From contig NZ_QFOA01000013.1 in NCBI RefSeq assembly GCF_003248505.1, positions 1 through 63,127 on the forward strand: DNA of 63,127 nt, given 5' to 3'. Shown here one piece after another: positions 31,342 through 38,160 of the stretch (position 1 is the stretch's first letter; each line of letters starts with the position of its first letter). Made by a program: the position numbers and the translations under genes. This DNA comes from Sphingobium sp. GTDB taxonomy: Bacteria > Pseudomonadota > Alphaproteobacteria > Sphingomonadales > Sphingomonadaceae. A model generated the notes under the pieces. That model was not told the origin of the DNA. It made no database searches and worked only from the letters and a program-made list of their open reading frames with translations.

Positions 31342-32583
31342 TCAGCGTCCGCGCAGGGCCTCCTCGCCGTCGCGCATATAGTCGCGGGTGAGGGGAAGGG
31401 CCCGGCGGTCGCGGACATATTGCACCTGATAATTGACCATGCTGCCATGTTCGAACACCGTCGCCGCTCCGGCGAGATAGAAGGTCCAGAGGCGGAAGAA
31501 GCGTTCGTCGTACAAGGCGACGATCTCCGCCTTGTGCGCCATCGTTCGCTTGTACCATTCGCGGATGGTGAGGCCGTAATGGACTCGCAGCACTTCCACG
31601 TCGGTCACCATGAGACGCGTGCCTTCACTGCCCTGGATCATTTCGGACAGGGCGGGGATGTAGCCGCCGGGGAAGATATATTTCTGGGTGAAGGCGTCGG
31701 TGATGCCCGGCCCGTCCACCCGCCCAATGGTGTGGATCAGCATCACGCCGTCAGGGGTGAGCAATTCGCGGCATTTATTGTAGAAGGTGCGATAATGCGC
31801 GGTGCCGACATGTTCGAACATGCCGACCGAAACGATGCGGTCGAACGGCCCGTTCATATCGCGATAGTCGATCAGTTCGAAGCGGACATGGTCGGCGACA
31901 CCTGCATCGGCGGCCCGTTGCCGCGCGACCTTGAGCTGTTCCTCCGAAAGCGTGATGCCGGTTACGTCGACGCCGCAGGTGCGGTGGAGATAGAGCGCCA
32001 TGCCGCCCCAGCCGCAGCCGATGTCCAGCACTTTCATGCCGGGTTTCAGATGCAGCTTGGCGGCGATATGCGCCTTCTTATCCTCCTGCGCCTGTTCGAG
32101 ACTGATGCCCGCTTCGTTGTCGGCGTCGGGATAATAAGCGCAGCTATATTGCCGGTCGCGGTCGAGGAAGAGAGCGTAAAGCGCGCCCGACAGGTCGTAA
32201 TGATGGGCGACATTCGCCTTCGACCGGCCTTTGTGATTGAGGCGCCAGAATTTCTGGCGCGCGCTCTTGAGGCCGCGGGTCAGGACGCTCCTCGCATCGA
32301 TCGAGCGGCCTTCCTCCCATGGATTGTTGGCGCGGATCATGGACACGAACTCCATGATGCCGCCGCCCTCTATCCCGATGCGCCCGTCGATCCAGGCTTC
32401 GGCCATGCCGAGGCGCGGGTCCCTGACGATATCGAAAGGCACGCGCCTGTCCTTGAAGCGAAGGGCGAGGTCAGGGAAATCGGGGTGGGGTTGGCCCACC
32501 GTCGTACTGGACCCGTCTGCGTAAAAAACCCGAACCTGGCCGCGTGTCACCAGGCGCTTCAGCACGCGTTCAAACAACTTCAT
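31342..32583 (-). CDS. cfa: Cyclopropane-fatty-acyl-phospholipid synthase family protein
   Basis: The protein has 413 residues. It methylates double bonds of membrane phospholipid acyl chains with S-adenosylmethionine. The SAM site is VLDIGCGWGG. The bicarbonate and active-site residues appear in YSCAYY (Cys), VGMFEHVG (Glu), LIHTIGR (His) and QKYIFPGG (Tyr). It is 44 bases downstream of the molybdopterin enzyme on the same strand. A role in membrane modification under stress or stationary phase is inferred. Confidence 0.93.
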   Translation of the reverse strand: MKLFERVLKRLVTRGQVRVFYADGSSTTVGQPHPDFPDLALRFKDRRVPFDIVRDPRLGMAEAWIDGRIGIEGGGIMEFVSMIRANNPWEEGRSIDARSVLTRGLKSARQKFWRLNHKGRSKANVAHHYDLSGALYALFLDRDRQYSCAYYPDADNEAGISLEQAQEDKKAHIAAKLHLKPGMKVLDIGCGWGGMALYLHRTCGVDVTGITLSEEQLKVARQRAADAGVADHVRFELIDYRDMNGPFDRIVSVGMFEHVGTAHYRTFYNKCRELLTPDGVMLIHTIGRVDGPGITDAFTQKYIFPGGYIPALSEMIQGSEGTRLMVTDVEVLRVHYGLTIREWYKRTMAHKAEIVALYDERFFRLWTFYLAGAATVFEHGSMVNYQVQYVRDRRALPLTRDYMRDGEEALRGR

Positions 32584-32627
32584 TCGCTTCCTTTGTCATG
32601 GGTGCGGACGTGGGTCAAATAACAGGA

Positions 32628-33374
32628 TCAGATGCCGGCATACCAGTCGTAGCCTGCATGATCCTCCCAATATCCACCCTTGCCGCCGGCGACCCCGTCC
32701 AGCGACCGGACCGCTTCGATCCGCATCAGATATTTGGCCTGCTTGTAGCCCAGCTGCCGCTCCACCCGCAGGCGCAGCGGCGCGCCGTTGGCGACCGAGA
32801 GCGGACGGTCGTTGAGCGCGAAGGCGAGGATCGTCTGGGGGTGGAAGGCGTCGACAAGGTCGATGCTTTCATAATAAGCGCTGCCATTGCCCATCGTGTC
32901 GGCGCAGTGGAAGACGATATAGCGCGCATCCGACCGCAGGCCGGCGCCGTCGAGGATCGTCTTCAACGGCACGCCGCGCCATAGCCCGATCGCGCTCCAC
33001 CCCTCGACGCAGTCGTGCCGGGTGATCTGTTCGCGGTGGGGCAGCGCGCGCAACTGAGACAGCGAAAGCGACAGCTGACGCGTCACCCGCCCGTCGATCC
33101 GCAGGCGCCAATCTGCAAAGTCGCTCCGCCAAAGCGCCTTATATTCCTGCGTATTGGGATTGGCGGTGCCGTTGGCGCGGAAGATGGGGGAGATCTGATC
33201 CGGGCGGAATTCGGGGGCGAGGGCGTCCCGCGCCATAAGGCCGCGCTGCGCCCATTTGTGAAAATTCTCGGCGGAAAAGAGTGCCTTGCGGAAGCTTTCG
33301 TCCCGCGCGAGGCGGTCGCAGCTGCCAAGAGTGGCGGCGGCCCCGAGCAGGAGCGTGCGGCGAGACAGGATCAT
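32628..33374 (-). CDS. Molybdopterin-dependent oxidoreductase, Tat-exported (sulfite-oxidase fold)
   Basis: A 248-residue protein with a twin-Arg start (LSRRTLLLGAAATLGSC) and a possible lipobox Cys. The Mo ligand is Cys122 in RHDCVEGWSAIG. The substrate funnel regions FHCADTMGN and GAPLRLRVERQLGYKQ are typical of the sulfite oxidase/MsrP fold. The ATG overlaps the cytochrome b stop (ATGA, 33371-33374). The arrangement resembles MsrPQ-type pairs, but the membrane partner is a cytochrome b561-like protein and the substrate is unknown. Confidence 0.88.
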   Translation of the reverse strand: MILSRRTLLLGAAATLGSCDRLARDESFRKALFSAENFHKWAQRGLMARDALAPEFRPDQISPIFRANGTANPNTQEYKALWRSDFADWRLRIDGRVTRQLSLSLSQLRALPHREQITRHDCVEGWSAIGLWRGVPLKTILDGAGLRSDARYIVFHCADTMGNGSAYYESIDLVDAFHPQTILAFALNDRPLSVANGAPLRLRVERQLGYKQAKYLMRIEAVRSLDGVAGGKGGYWEDHAGYDWYAGI

Positions 33375-34090
33375 GGGCGGTCCGCCCCCAAAACGCCGCC
33401 GCGCCCGGCGATCATCGCGCGCATCTGGCCGACCGGGCCGGACAGCAGTACCATGACGATGTGGACGAGGAAGAAGGCGACCAGCGCGAAGGCGGCGATG
33501 AAGTGGATCGAGCGCGCCGATTGTCGCCCGCCGAACAGGTCGATGAGCCAGGGCATCGCCGCGTTCATCCCCGGCGACATGGTAAGGCCGGTCGCGATGA
33601 CGAGCGGTAGGGCAAGGAAGATGACACCGATATAGCTCGCCTTCTGGAGCACGCCGTACCGGTGCGCGGCCTCCCCGCGCGGGAAGCGCAGGCGCGCATG
33701 ATCGACGATGTCCCGCCAGACGTTGCGGGGCGCGACATCGGCCCGAGTGAGGACGAGGTCGCGCTGGATATGGCGATTGCCCAGGCTCCACAGCATGTAG
33801 GCGAGCAGCGCGAAGGCGAAGATCGGGGCGGCAGCGAGATGCCAGTGGCGCGAGAGCGCGAGGCTGTAATGGGCTGGCAGTGTGATCCAGCCTGGGAAGC
33901 GATCCAGTTCCAGCCAGGCACGTTCGAAATTCGCCCCATATTGCCCCCAATAGAGGCGGGGATGGGCATTGAAGATGCCGAGGCCGCTGGTGAAGAGGGT
34001 GTAGAGCAACAACGCGTTGAACCAGTGCCAGAGACGCGTCGACAGGCGGTGCCGGACCGGAGGGTGGGAGTGGGGAAGGGCGCGCTGCAT
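33371..34090 (-). CDS. Cytochrome b561-type membrane protein
   Basis: A 239-residue protein with about four helices and conserved His (RLWHWFNALLLYTLF, LALSRHWHLAAAPIFAFALLAY, IHFIAAFALVAFFLVHIVMVLL) that would bind two hemes b. It likely passes quinol electrons to or from the molybdenum enzyme encoded by the next, overlapping gene. The ATG at 34090 is used rather than the earlier in-frame start, which adds only a short basic stretch. Confidence 0.88.
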   Translation of the reverse strand: MQRALPHSHPPVRHRLSTRLWHWFNALLLYTLFTSGLGIFNAHPRLYWGQYGANFERAWLELDRFPGWITLPAHYSLALSRHWHLAAAPIFAFALLAYMLWSLGNRHIQRDLVLTRADVAPRNVWRDIVDHARLRFPRGEAAHRYGVLQKASYIGVIFLALPLVIATGLTMSPGMNAAMPWLIDLFGGRQSARSIHFIAAFALVAFFLVHIVMVLLSGPVGQMRAMIAGRGGVLGADRP

Positions 34091-34393
34091 GACCGCGATC
34101 CTACCGGATTTCGCCGTCCGATCCAGCTTCAAGCGCGATGGGAAGCGATGTCACAGTTTTGCAACACAGGGGCATAAACTTTGGGAAAGTTAACCAGTGC
34201 CCCTTTGCAACTCATTTTTACGACCCTAGATGACCGCCTGTGATCGGGACGCAGATCACTAAACTTGAAAGGGCGTAAAGCCTGCAAGGTTAAAACAAAG
34301 ACGGCACGGCTTTTGTCGGAGATCGACTTTGCGTCGAACCTGAACGACTGATGAATATTTCATCTTGGTCGTTCACATCATATCGAGGACTTT
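34091..34393. other. Divergent intergenic region of ~300 bases
   Basis: It separates the cytochrome b operon from the outer-membrane protein gene. Apart from the hairpin at 34341-34375 I see no gene here. Promoters for both directions are expected within it, but I cannot assign them securely. Confidence 0.6.
34341..34375 (+). promoter_or_regulatory. Hairpin in the 5' leader of the outer-membrane protein gene
   Basis: TGAACGAC (34341-34348) pairs with GTCGTTCA (34368-34375). Inside, GATGAA (34350-34355) pairs with TTCATC (34359-34364) around a TAT loop. It ends 18 bases before the ATG, leaving the ribosome site free. Such leaders stabilise omp mRNAs. Confidence 0.6.
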
Positions 34394-34906
34394 ATGAAGA
34401 CTGTGATTTTCGCAGCGATTGCTGCTGCCACCGCCATTTCCGCTCCTGCCGTCGCCCAGGATGCAGCGCCCTTCACCGGGCCGCGCGCGGGCGTGACGCT
34501 GGGCTGGGACAAGGCGCAGGGCGAAGAGGGCTTCGCCTATGGCGTGACTGCGGGCTACGATCTGGCGCTTGCGCCGCGCATCACCGTGGGTCCGGAAGTA
34601 TCGCTGAGCGATTCCACCATCGACGGCGCGGGCCTCGACGCCAGCCGCGAGCTCGCAGCGTCGCTCCGCGCGGGCTATGTCGTGACGCCGCAGGTGCTGG
34701 CGTTCGCCAAGGTGGGCTATACCAGCGCCCGCATCGAAGGCGTCAGCGGCGGCCATACCTCGCTGGAAGGCGTGCGCTATGGCGGCGGTCTGGAATATGC
34801 GGTGACGCCCAACACCTATATTTCGGCGGAATATCAGCGCAGCGAATATGAAGACGATTTCGGCGGTCGCGACGCGGCGATCGTCGGCGTGGGCTTCCGC
34901 TTCTGA
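34394..34906 (+). CDS. Outer-membrane beta-barrel protein
   Basis: A 170-residue porin-like protein. The Sec signal ends APAVAQ. The mature protein has eight alternating strands (RAGVTLGWD, FAYGVTAGYDLAL, ELAASLRAGYVV and so on) and ends in Phe (VGVGFRF), the barrel signal for BAM insertion. It is of the OmpA/Opacity-like small barrel class, with no periplasmic domain. It has its own leader hairpin and terminator. Confidence 0.85.
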   Translation: MKTVIFAAIAAATAISAPAVAQDAAPFTGPRAGVTLGWDKAQGEEGFAYGVTAGYDLALAPRITVGPEVSLSDSTIDGAGLDASRELAASLRAGYVVTPQVLAFAKVGYTSARIEGVSGGHTSLEGVRYGGGLEYAVTPNTYISAEYQRSEYEDDFGGRDAAIVGVGFRF

Positions 34907-34931
34907 TCCCTTCGCGGATTTAGGAAAAAAG

Positions 34932-34959
34932 AAAGGGCGGTCCATTGCGACCGCCCTTT
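34932..34959. terminator. Bidirectional terminator
   Basis: AAAGGGCGGTC at 34932-34942 and GACCGCCCTTT at 34949-34959 are exact complements. T follows on the plus strand, and a T-run also follows on the minus strand, so it serves both the porin-like gene and rlmN. Confidence 0.9.
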
Positions 34960-35005
34960 TTCGCAGGGATGAAAGGGACGACAGGGCCGATCCTGCCGTC
35001 CGCGA

Positions 35006-36277
35006 TTATCCCAGCGCCGCCTGCTTTTCCTCCGCGAGGCGGCGCAGGTCGGCCTTGCTCTTCTTCTCGCTCGCAGATTTGAGCTGCCCGCATGCCGCCA
35101 TGATGTCGCGCCCGCGGGGGGTGCGCACGGGGGCCGAAATGCCGCCTTCGAACACGATGTCGGAAAAGCGCCTGATCCGTTCGGGCGTCGAACATTTATA
35201 GTCGGTGCCCGGCCATGGATTGAAGGGGATGAGGTTGACCTTCGCGGGCAATTGATAGTGGCGCAGCAGGCGGACGAGCTCGCGCGCATCCTCGTCGCTG
35301 TCGTTCTTGTCCTTGATCATCACATATTCGAACGTGATGCGTCGCGCGTTGTTGGCTCCGGGATAGGCGGCGCAGGCGGCCAGCAATTCCTCGATCCCGA
35401 ACTTGCGATTGAGCGGCACCAGCTCGTCGCGCACATCCTTGCGCACGCCGTGCAGCGATACGGCAAGGTTGACGCCGATCTCTTCGCCCGCGCGCGCCAT
35501 CATCGGAATGACGCCCGACGTGGACAGCGTGATGCGCCGTTTCGACAGGGCAAGGCCATCGCCGTCCATCACGACTTTGAGCGCATCGCGCACATGGTCG
35601 AAATTGTAGAGCGGCTCCCCCATGCCCATCATGACGATGTTGGTCAGCATCCGCCCATCGGCGCTGTATTGCGGCGTGTCGTCGGCTTCGTCGTCATTGG
35701 CCGACGCCATGTTGCCGCGCGGCCATTCGCCCAGCGCGTCGCGGGCCAGCATCACCTGCCCCACAATCTCACCGGGGGTGAGGTTGCGCACGAGGCGCAT
35801 CGTGCCGGTGTGGCAGAAGCTGCAGTTGAGGGTACATCCGACCTGGCTGGAAACGCAGAGCGTGCCCCGATCCGCGTCGGGGATGAACACCATCTCGTAA
35901 TCCTGCCCGTCGTCGGAACGGAGCAGCCATTTGCGGGTGCCGTCGCTCGACACCTGCGCCTCCACCACCTGGGGGCGGCCCACGACGAAACGCTCCGCCA
36001 TCCAGCCGCGCATGGGCTTTGCCAGATCGGTCATCGCCTCGAAATCGGTGACGCCGCGATGATAGAGCCAGTGGAAGACCTGCTTGGAGCGCAGCTTTGC
36101 CGCCTTGATGTCCAGCCCGGCTTCCTCGAACAGCGCTTTGATCTGCGGGCGCGACAGGCCCATCAGGTCCATGCGGCCATCGTCGCGCGGGGTGACGGCG
36201 CGCGGCACGGGCACAGGGTCGATAGCGCCGGGGATCGGCATCAGGGGACTGGCGGATGTTTGCATGGCCGCGCTCAT
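35006..36277 (-). CDS. rlmN: 23S rRNA/tRNA adenine-2 methyltransferase RlmN (radical SAM)
   Basis: The 423-residue enzyme methylates A2503 of 23S rRNA and A37 of some tRNAs. The [4Fe-4S] motif CxxxCxxC is at Cys148, 152 and 155 (GCTLNCSFC). The GEPLYNF motif and the C-terminal methyl-carrying Cys (MAACGQLKS) are present. An acidic insert (ANDDEADD) lies in a non-conserved loop. The start is uncertain between ATG 36277 and 36265; neither has a strong Shine-Dalgarno. It is 37 bases downstream of the ialB-like gene. Confidence 0.95.
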   Translation of the reverse strand: MSAAMQTSASPLMPIPGAIDPVPVPRAVTPRDDGRMDLMGLSRPQIKALFEEAGLDIKAAKLRSKQVFHWLYHRGVTDFEAMTDLAKPMRGWMAERFVVGRPQVVEAQVSSDGTRKWLLRSDDGQDYEMVFIPDADRGTLCVSSQVGCTLNCSFCHTGTMRLVRNLTPGEIVGQVMLARDALGEWPRGNMASANDDEADDTPQYSADGRMLTNIVMMGMGEPLYNFDHVRDALKVVMDGDGLALSKRRITLSTSGVIPMMARAGEEIGVNLAVSLHGVRKDVRDELVPLNRKFGIEELLAACAAYPGANNARRITFEYVMIKDKNDSDEDARELVRLLRHYQLPAKVNLIPFNPWPGTDYKCSTPERIRRFSDIVFEGGISAPVRTPRGRDIMAACGQLKSASEKKSKADLRRLAEEKQAALG

Positions 36278-36314
36278 AGCCGATTTTTGGGGCGAATGTA
36301 AGGCGTGCGGGCGT

Positions 36315-36821
36315 TCAGCGCAGCCGCGCGCACCCCAGGGCGGCGGCGTCGATCGCGGTGGCCGCGCCCCGGAGGGCGTAGGAATCGGCAAAACCGCGCC
36401 CGTCCGCGCCGACCGACGCGACGCTCATCCCCGTGGCAGACCGGATGGCGGCGATCACCTGCGCGTCGGCGCGGGCATCGGCGGCCCAGGCGTCCATCTG
36501 CCCCGCCACCAGCGTGAAGCGGCGTTCCCCGACCTTGAGCAGCACCGGCGCGTCGGGGCGGCGCGGGCGGCTGAGGCGGAAATGGATTTGCCCGCGTATC
36601 TTTTGCCGGGGCCAGGTGCCGACCGCCGCGAAGCCGTGCGCGCTGCGGCCCGGGGGCAGCACGGGCTGGGCAATGGCGTAGCAGCGCGGGCCGGCGGGAT
36701 CGCGAAATGCGCCCCAACGCTCGAAAATGCCGAGCGAATCGCGCGCCCGTGCGGGCTGGGCCGCGAGCAGCAAGGGCAGGAGGAGGGCGGCGGCGCAGCG
36801 CATCCCGGTGGCAAAGCGCAT
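36315..36821 (-). CDS. Invasion-associated locus B (IalB) family protein
   Basis: The protein has 168 residues, with a signal peptide ending QPARA. It has the IalB fold pattern: WGAFRDPAGPRCYAIAQP, LSRPRRPDAPVLLKVGERRF and LRGAATAIDAAALGC. Despite the name, which comes from Bartonella, the family is common in free-living alphaproteobacteria and its role is unclear; it is periplasmic by signal. Confidence 0.85.
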   Translation of the reverse strand: MRFATGMRCAAALLLPLLLAAQPARARDSLGIFERWGAFRDPAGPRCYAIAQPVLPPGRSAHGFAAVGTWPRQKIRGQIHFRLSRPRRPDAPVLLKVGERRFTLVAGQMDAWAADARADAQVIAAIRSATGMSVASVGADGRGFADSYALRGAATAIDAAALGCARLR

Positions 36822-36986
36822 GCGTTACGCTTTTGCAACCCTTGGTCTGCCAGGAGGGCTCACCGCAAAAGCCGACAGCGCCCGCTTGCAGGGGGCGCAA
36901 CAGCGGTTATGAAGAAGCATCCATCATTGTCGCCGGGATTCGACCGGATCGCGGCCATGCACAAAAGAAACGGACAGAACAGGGAC

Positions 36987-38099
36987 ATGAAGGCCACCAT
37001 CGAACGCGCAACGCTCCTCAAGAGCCTGAGCCACGTCCAGTCGGTGGTCGAACGGCGGAACACCATCCCCATCCTGTCGAACGTGCTGATCGAAGCATCG
37101 GCAGACGGTGCGATCCGCCTGATGGCGACCGATCTCGACCTTCAGGTCGTGGAAAGCGTGGCGGCGCAGGTCGAACAGCCCGGCGCGACCACCATTTCCG
37201 CCCACACCCTTTTCGACATCGCGCGCAAGCTGCCCGAAGGCAGCCAGGTGTCGTTGCAGGCGGCGGAAGGCAAGATGCTGATCCAGGCGGGGCGCGCGCG
37301 CTTCAACCTGTCGACGCTGCCGCGTGACGATTTCCCGGTGATCGCCGAAGGCGACCTCCCCACGCGCTTCGAGCTGCCGGCCGAAACGCTCAAGCAGATC
37401 ATCGACAAGACGCGCTTTGCGATCTCGACCGAAGAGACGCGCTATTATCTGAACGGCATCTACTTCCATGTGTCGGAAGAGGCCGAGCCGGTGCTGAAGG
37501 CTGCGGCCACCGACGGCCATCGCCTCGCTCGCGTGACGGTGGCGCGGCCCGACGGCGCGGAAGGGATGCCGGGCATCATCGTGCCGCGCAAGTGCATCGG
37601 CGAACTGCGCAAGCTGCTCGACGAAGTGGACGGATCGGTGCAGGTCAGCCTGTCTGCAAGCAAGATCCGCTTCGATCTGGGCAGCGCGGTGCTCACCAGC
37701 AAGCTGATCGACGGCACCTTCCCAGACTATAGCCGGGTCATCCCGACCGCGAACGACAAGCTGCTCAAGATCGATCCGCGCAGCTTCGAGGACGGCGTCG
37801 ACCGCGTCGCCACCATCGCCACGGAAAAGACCCGCGCGGTCAAGATGACGCTCGACAAGGATCGCATCACCCTGTCGGTCACCAGCCCCGAAAACGGCAC
37901 GGCAGCGGAGGAAGTGCCCGGTGCTTTCCAGGGCGAGGGTTTCGATATCGGCTTCAACGCGCGCTACCTGCTCGACATTTTGGGCCAGATCGACAGCGAC
38001 CTCGTCGAACTGCATCTGGCCGATGCCGCGGCGCCCACGCTGATCCGCGAAAATGACGAGAGTCCCGCGCTTTATGTGCTGATGCCGATGCGCGTCTGA
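36987..38099 (+). CDS. dnaN: DNA polymerase III subunit beta (sliding clamp)
   Basis: The 370-residue clamp tethers polymerase III to DNA. The sequence is clear throughout: MKATIERATLLKSLSHVQSV, then the RRNTIPILSN segment, TDGHRLA in the middle domain and the C-terminal YVLMPMRV, which forms part of the protein-binding pocket. AGGGAC precedes the ATG at 36987. It is not next to dnaA or recF. Confidence 0.97.
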   Translation: MKATIERATLLKSLSHVQSVVERRNTIPILSNVLIEASADGAIRLMATDLDLQVVESVAAQVEQPGATTISAHTLFDIARKLPEGSQVSLQAAEGKMLIQAGRARFNLSTLPRDDFPVIAEGDLPTRFELPAETLKQIIDKTRFAISTEETRYYLNGIYFHVSEEAEPVLKAAATDGHRLARVTVARPDGAEGMPGIIVPRKCIGELRKLLDEVDGSVQVSLSASKIRFDLGSAVLTSKLIDGTFPDYSRVIPTANDKLLKIDPRSFEDGVDRVATIATEKTRAVKMTLDKDRITLSVTSPENGTAAEEVPGAFQGEGFDIGFNARYLLDILGQIDSDLVELHLADAAAPTLIRENDESPALYVLMPMRV

Positions 38100-38160
38100 A
38101 CATGCGGGTCGTTCCCGCAAGGTAAGGCAATAGCAAGGAGTTGGCGCTACCTCTCGCGCC

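Noticed and set aside
34351..34851. 166-codon plus-strand frame in the outer-membrane protein region
   Set aside because: It is a shifted frame of the porin-like gene, with Arg/Cys-rich translation and no signal peptide.
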